Assembly: GCF_024639375.1 (NCBI RefSeq)
Contig: NZ_JAHEIM010000002.1
Span: forward strand, 1-64,000
Source of the DNA: Rhodoluna sp.
Lineage (GTDB): Bacteria; Actinomycetota; Actinomycetes; Actinomycetales; Microbacteriaceae
Direction of reading: 5' to 3'
Length of the DNA: 64,000 nucleotides
Part shown: positions 59,440-64,000 of the stretch, piece by piece
Position numbering within the stretch: the first letter of the stretch is position 1
Layout: every line of letters starts with the position of its first letter
Translations under genes and position numbers: made by a program
The notes under the pieces: model-generated
What the model was told of the DNA's origin: nothing
The model's input: the letters and a program-made list of their open reading frames with translations, nothing else
Database searches by the model: none

Positions 59440-61074
59440 ATGACTGAGGGCCCGCTAATTGTTCAGAGCGACAAAACTGCGTTGCTCGAAGTGGACCACC
59501 CTCAGGCCGCCGATGCCCGCCATGATTTGGCAATCTTCGCTGAACTCGAGCGCGCGCCCGAGCACATCCACACCTACCGAATTACTCGTCTCGGTCTTTG
59601 GAATGCTCGCGCTGCCGGCCACGACTCAGATTTCGTTTTGGGTGTGCTCGATAAGTATTCAAAGTTTGCGGTGCCAGGTTCTGTGCGTTCAGACATTGCA
59701 GAAACCATGTCCCGCTATGGCCGACTTGTAATTCAACGAAGCGCCGATGGCGAACTTGAATTGTTCTCCACCGACCGCGCCATTCTTACCGAGGCAAGCC
59801 GTCACCGAAAAATTGCAGAGTTGCTCGATGGCCCAATTTCAAATGAAGCTTTTCGCATTCAGCCGTGGGCCCGCGGTCAGGTAAAACAAGAACTTCTAAA
59901 ACTCGGATGGCCGGCCGAAGACTTCGCCGGCTATACCGAGGGCACCCCGCACCAAATTGCATTAGAGCAAACCGAGTGGAAGATTCGCGATTACCAAAAC
60001 CAAGCCGTGGCTAAGTTTTGGGAAGGCGGGTCGGGCGTTGTGGTGCTGCCTTGTGGTGCCGGCAAGACTATTGTTGGCGCGGCGGCAATGTCGGTTGCAA
60101 AAACCAACACCCTGATTTTGGTAACCAACACTGTTTCAGCTCGTCAGTGGAAGAGTGAATTGCTTCGTCGCACCACTCTTACCGAAGATGAAATTGGCGA
60201 GTACAGCGGCTCTCTCAAAGAAGTGAAGCCAATCACAATTGCCACCTACCAAATTCTTACCACCAAGCGCAAAAACGAATACGCACACCTGGCTTTGCTA
60301 AATGCAAACGACTGGGGGCTAATCGTTTATGACGAGGTTCACCTTTTGCCGGCACCGATTTTCAAGATGACCGCTGATCTTCAAGCTCGTCGTCGACTGG
60401 GCCTCACCGCAACTTTGGTTCGCGAGGATGGCAAAGAGGGCGATGTGTTCTCACTAATTGGCCCAAAGCGTTTTGATGCACCCTGGAAAGAAATTGAATC
60501 GCAGGGATACATCGCTCCGGCTGCCTGTTATGAAGTTCGCATCGATCTGCCGGAATCCGAGCGATTGAATTATGCAATTGCTAGCCAAGACGAGCGCTAC
60601 CGAATTGCAGCAACTTCAACCACCAAAATTCCAGTGATCAAAGAATTGATTGCGAAGCACAAGGGTGAGCCAACGCTCATCATTGGCCAATACCTAGACC
60701 AAATTCACGAAGTTTCAGCGGCGCTTGATGTGCCCGAGATTACGGGCGAAACTCCAATCAGCGAACGCGAAACTTTGTTCGAGGCATTCCGCACCGGTCA
60801 GCTAAACACCTTGGTGGTTTCAAAGGTGGCTAACTTCTCGGTGGACTTACCCGAGGCATCCGTGGCAATTCAAATCTCTGGTTCTTATGGCAGCCGCCAA
60901 GAAGAAGCCCAGCGCCTGGGCCGCTTGCTTCGCCCCAAGGCCGACGGGCGCACAGCGAGCTTCTACACCCTCATCAGTCGTGACACCGTAGATCAGGACT
61001 TTGCCCAGAACCGCCAGCGCTTCCTTGCTGAGCAGGGCTACAGCTACGAAATTCTCGACGCTCACAGTCTGTAA
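59440..61074 (+). CDS. XPB-type DNA repair helicase (SF2)
   Basis: VVLPCGAGKTIVGAAAM, VYDEVHLLPAPIF, QEEAQRLGRLLRPKADGRTASFYTL. Confidence 0.95.
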   Translation: MTEGPLIVQSDKTALLEVDHPQAADARHDLAIFAELERAPEHIHTYRITRLGLWNARAAGHDSDFVLGVLDKYSKFAVPGSVRSDIAETMSRYGRLVIQRSADGELELFSTDRAILTEASRHRKIAELLDGPISNEAFRIQPWARGQVKQELLKLGWPAEDFAGYTEGTPHQIALEQTEWKIRDYQNQAVAKFWEGGSGVVVLPCGAGKTIVGAAAMSVAKTNTLILVTNTVSARQWKSELLRRTTLTEDEIGEYSGSLKEVKPITIATYQILTTKRKNEYAHLALLNANDWGLIVYDEVHLLPAPIFKMTADLQARRRLGLTATLVREDGKEGDVFSLIGPKRFDAPWKEIESQGYIAPAACYEVRIDLPESERLNYAIASQDERYRIAATSTTKIPVIKELIAKHKGEPTLIIGQYLDQIHEVSAALDVPEITGETPISERETLFEAFRTGQLNTLVVSKVANFSVDLPEASVAIQISGSYGSRQEEAQRLGRLLRPKADGRTASFYTLISRDTVDQDFAQNRQRFLAEQGYSYEILDAHSL

Positions 61075-61100
61075 AACGTCACAGGCAACACGCTGGTGTC

Positions 61101-61128
61101 TTTCAGGTTTCTCACAGCAAATTCCCTG
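61101..61128 (+). promoter_or_regulatory. Triple direct-repeat candidate response-regulator autoregulatory box (TTTCAGG-N3-CTCACAG-N4-TTCCCTG)
   Basis: 10/11-bp spaced repeats ending 12 nt before the regulator ATG. Confidence 0.5.
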
Positions 61129-61139
61129 AAACTGAACCC

Positions 61140-61838
61140 ATGGAAAACATCAAGGTATTAGTCGTCGATGACGAACCCAACATCCGCGACCTTCTTTCAA
61201 CTAGCCTCCGCTTCGCCGGCTTCAGTGTTTATGCAGTTGCCAACGGCGCCGATGCAGTAGCCGCCGCCGAAAAGGGCGAGCCAGACATCATCTTGCTAGA
61301 TGTGATGCTGCCCGACATGAACGGCTTTAGCGTCACCAAGAAACTTCGTTCAATGGGCATCAACGCTCCGATTCTGTTTTTGACCGCTCGCGACGAAACC
61401 GAAGACAAAATCACTGGACTAACCGTTGGTGGCGATGACTACATGACCAAGCCATTTAGCTTGGATGAGATTGTTGCTCGAATCAACGCGATTCTGCGTC
61501 GCACCAAAGCCGCCGAGGTAGAAGAGTCGGTTCTTGAGGTTGGCGAAATCAAGATCAACCAGGATGCTCACGATGTATTCGTAAATGGCACCGTAGTTGA
61601 TTTGAGCCCGACCGAATACAAGCTGCTTCGTTTCTTGATGTCGAACCCAAACCGAGTGCTTACCAAGGCTCAGATTCTGGATCACGTCTGGGAATACGAC
61701 TTCAACGGCGAAATGGGAATCGTCGAGTCTTATGTTTCATACCTTCGCAAGAAGCTCGACCCGCTGACCACAGAACCTTTGATTCAAACTAAACGTGGTG
61801 TTGGCTACATGTATAAGTCAACTAAGAACGGCAAGTAA
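61140..61838 (+). CDS. OmpR-family response regulator
   Basis: VLVVDDEPNIRDLLSTSLRFAGF, LLDVMLPDMNGF, GGDDYMTKPFSLDE, winged-helix C-terminus. Confidence 0.96.
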   Translation: MENIKVLVVDDEPNIRDLLSTSLRFAGFSVYAVANGADAVAAAEKGEPDIILLDVMLPDMNGFSVTKKLRSMGINAPILFLTARDETEDKITGLTVGGDDYMTKPFSLDEIVARINAILRRTKAAEVEESVLEVGEIKINQDAHDVFVNGTVVDLSPTEYKLLRFLMSNPNRVLTKAQILDHVWEYDFNGEMGIVESYVSYLRKKLDPLTTEPLIQTKRGVGYMYKSTKNGK

Positions 61839-63323
61839 TTGAATTCAAAGTTAGCAACCGCTTGGGAGCGCGTCTCGCTGCGCACCAAGCTAACCGCCCT
61901 ATCGGTTTCACTGATTGGGTTGTTGCTTGTGGTTTCTAGCTTTGGCACTATCTCGTTGCTTCGCACATATTTGCAAGCCAACGTTGACACTCTGCTGAGT
62001 TCCACAGCGGCCGCGCTTGCACATGAAGACCCGGCGCAGGTTGAAATGCGATTGGCAACCCACCAACTGCAGTTGCCAAGTTTGCCGAGCGATTTTTACA
62101 TTGCCTATGTCGACATCAATGGCGACATTTTGATCGGCTTAGTTTCATCAGCCAGCGATGAAAATGAAATTCCGAACGTAAGCAATTTCTCATCCTCTTA
62201 TGTGATGGCAACCAAAGGTCGTCCGTTCGAGGTTGATAGCAATGGCGTGATCAACGGAACCACCAGCGACCACGGCTGGCGCATGGTGGCCGTGCCGCTA
62301 ACCAGCATGCCCGGCTCACTTGTGGTGGCTCTGCCCACCGGCGCAAACAACGCTTTGCTTGCGCAGTATGGCTACATCGGTGGCGGCTTTGGCTTGTTGC
62401 TGCTATTACTAAGTGGCCTTTCTATTTGGCTCACTATTTCTTCCGCTCTAAAACCCCTGAATGAAGTGGAACGCACAGCCGAGGCAGTCAGCGCCGGTGA
62501 CATTTCTCAGCGCTTGGTTGAACACCCTGGCCAAACTGAAATGGCCCGCCTGAACCGATCGCTTAACTCAATGCTCGATGGTGTTGAGACGGCCATGAAA
62601 GACCGCGCCAAGACTCTCGACCAAATGCGCCGGTTTGTAGCCGATGCGAGTCACGAACTTCGCACTCCCCTGGTTTCGGTTCGCGGTTATGCCGAGCTCT
62701 ATCGAATGGGCGCTCTCGACCAACCACAGAAGGTTGCCGAGGCAATGAGTCGCATCGAGAGTGAAGCTGTTCGAATGACCGGTCTGGTTGAAAGCCTGCT
62801 TACCCTCACCCGCCTTGATGAAACCCAGCAGCTCAAAAAGACTCGCACCAACATTGTTTCTCTCGCAGTTGATGCCGCTAAGGATGCGTCCGTAGCCGAT
62901 GGCAATCGCAAAATTGTTGTGACCGACATGAATGGCAAAGAGCTCGAAGGTCAGGTTGAAATCAGCGCAAATGTTGACGCAAATTCAATGCGTCAGGTGC
63001 TCACCAATTTGCTTGCCAACGCAGCGCGCTTTTCACCTGCCGATGCACAAATTGAAGTTGCAATTGATGCAAACGCAAAACTAGCTGGTGAGCAGCGACT
63101 AATTATTGAAGTGCGCGATCACGGTGAAGGCATTCCAGAACAATTGCGCAAAAAAGTATTTGAGCGTTTTTACCGCGTCGACAACTCTCGCAACAGTGAG
63201 ACCGGCGGTTCAGGGCTTGGTCTCTCAATCGTCTCAAGCATTGTTGCTCGCCACGGAGGAACCATCGAGGCCACTGAAACTCCTGATGGTGGCGCAACCT
63301 TCCGCGTCGACGTGCCGGCTTAG
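61839..63323 (+). CDS. Sensor histidine kinase with HAMP domain
   Basis: RRFVADASHELRTPLVSVRGYAELYR, GGSGLGLSIVSSIVARHGG; TTG start abutting regulator stop. Confidence 0.95.
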   Translation: MNSKLATAWERVSLRTKLTALSVSLIGLLLVVSSFGTISLLRTYLQANVDTLLSSTAAALAHEDPAQVEMRLATHQLQLPSLPSDFYIAYVDINGDILIGLVSSASDENEIPNVSNFSSSYVMATKGRPFEVDSNGVINGTTSDHGWRMVAVPLTSMPGSLVVALPTGANNALLAQYGYIGGGFGLLLLLLSGLSIWLTISSALKPLNEVERTAEAVSAGDISQRLVEHPGQTEMARLNRSLNSMLDGVETAMKDRAKTLDQMRRFVADASHELRTPLVSVRGYAELYRMGALDQPQKVAEAMSRIESEAVRMTGLVESLLTLTRLDETQQLKKTRTNIVSLAVDAAKDASVADGNRKIVVTDMNGKELEGQVEISANVDANSMRQVLTNLLANAARFSPADAQIEVAIDANAKLAGEQRLIIEVRDHGEGIPEQLRKKVFERFYRVDNSRNSETGGSGLGLSIVSSIVARHGGTIEATETPDGGATFRVDVPA

Positions 63324-63382
63324 TAATCCACAGATTCGTTTCAAATTTGTGTGACTCGCTGCAAATTATGCAGTCTTGATTC

Positions 63383-63670
63383 ATGCCACATTTCAGCGTA
63401 GACAGCGAACAAGTCATGGCGGCCAATGCCGCGATTCAAAACACCATCGGTCGACTTAACCACGAAGCCAACACCTTGCATTCGCAATTGCAATCTCTTG
63501 AGGGCAGTTGGCAAGGTGTAGCCGCAAACAGTTTTCAAGAGCTGGTGTTGCGTTGGCGCAGCACCGCCACGGCGGTCGATTCACAACTGGGCGAACTAGG
63601 CCATGCCCTTGCGATCGCGGCGCAGCAATACAGCGAAATCGAATACGCCAATCAACGACTTTTTCTTTAG
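63383..63670 (+). CDS. WXG100 family (ESAT-6-like) protein
   Basis: 95 aa, LEGSWQGVAANSFQELVLRWRSTATAVDSQLGELGHALAIAAQQYSEIE. Confidence 0.88.
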   Translation: MPHFSVDSEQVMAANAAIQNTIGRLNHEANTLHSQLQSLEGSWQGVAANSFQELVLRWRSTATAVDSQLGELGHALAIAAQQYSEIEYANQRLFL

Positions 63671-63680
63671 CGGATAAAAC

Positions 63681-63712
63681 AAATGGGCGGCCACCGAAGT
63701 GACCGCCCATTT
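63681..63712. terminator. Bidirectional terminator between WXG100 and groEL
   Basis: AAATGGGCGGcCACCGAAGTGaCCGCCCATTT. Confidence 0.75.
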
Positions 63713-63725
63713 AAGTTTTCGAACT

Positions 63726-64000
63726 TTAGAAGTCCATGCCACCCTGAGGAGCAGCAGGAGCCGCAGCCGGCTCTGGCTTCTCCGAAACAACAGCCTCGGT
63801 GGTCAAGAACAAACCAGCGATCGATGCTGCGTTCTGCAATGCAGAGCGAGTCACCTTCACTGGGTCGTTGATGCCAGCCTCAAGCATGTCAACGTACTCG
63901 TTGGTTGCAGCGTTTAGACCCTGGCCTGAAGGCAAGTTAGCAACCTTCTCGGCTACAACACCTGGCTCTAGGCCCGCGTTTAGGGCAATTTGCTTTAGCG
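63726..64000 (-). CDS. groEL: Chaperonin GroEL, C-terminal part (truncated by window edge)
   Basis: [38 protein letters not shown]...GGMDF. Confidence 0.95.
   Translation of the reverse strand, partial: LKQIALNAGLEPGVVAEKVANLPSGQGLNAATNEYVDMLEAGINDPVKVTRSALQNAASIAGLFLTTEAVVSEKPEPAAAPAAPQGGMDF

Noticed and set aside
57659-61074. XPB helicase plus partner as a novel defence system
   Set aside because: The pair of helicase-associated protein and XPB helicase with intact CGAGKT and DEVH motifs is a familiar actinobacterial DNA-repair arrangement.

Overview
The window looks like a contiguous chromosomal segment from an actinobacterium. Gene content and moderate GC suggest Microbacteriaceae of the small-genome freshwater 'Luna' type (inference from protein families only). 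It is densely packed with about 70 mostly housekeeping CDSs: ychF, rmuC, a PfkB-family kinase, glpX, fba, ispH, xseAB, fumC, phoH-like, uppS, greA, ilvA, lemA-htpX, ndh, eno, hisS, mazG-mfd, pth-rplY, prs-glmU, an ABC-F gene, ispE-ksgA-tatD-metG, rsmI/PMT, fthC-like, serC, an XPB helicase pair, a two-component system and the groEL 3' end. There are three tRNAs: Leu(UAA), Gln(UUG) and Arg(CCU). I see no CRISPR array, rRNA, IS element or prophage. The observations most worth following up are: (1) a 1226-aa DUF4011/SF1-like helicase plus Vsr-like nuclease fusion in which Walker A, Walker B, motif VI and the nuclease Asp all appear degenerate, although the ORF is intact; (2) a three-repeat, helically phased direct-repeat operator with identical 10/11-bp spacing upstream of the OmpR-family regulator gene and in the region between lemA and a structured, terminator-ended intergenic element; (3) two genes whose conserved N-termini seem to require non-standard start codons (CTG for pth, ATC for an AHSA1-like protein); (4) a tRNA-Leu(UAA) with a short class-I variable loop; (5) a 123-nt antisense overlap of DUF2530 and DUF3027 genes; (6) a 26-codon sORF placed directly against a strong terminator; (7) a histone-H1-like Lys/Ala repeat protein; (8) an orphan WXG100 protein. 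Everything is read by eye and no searches were run.
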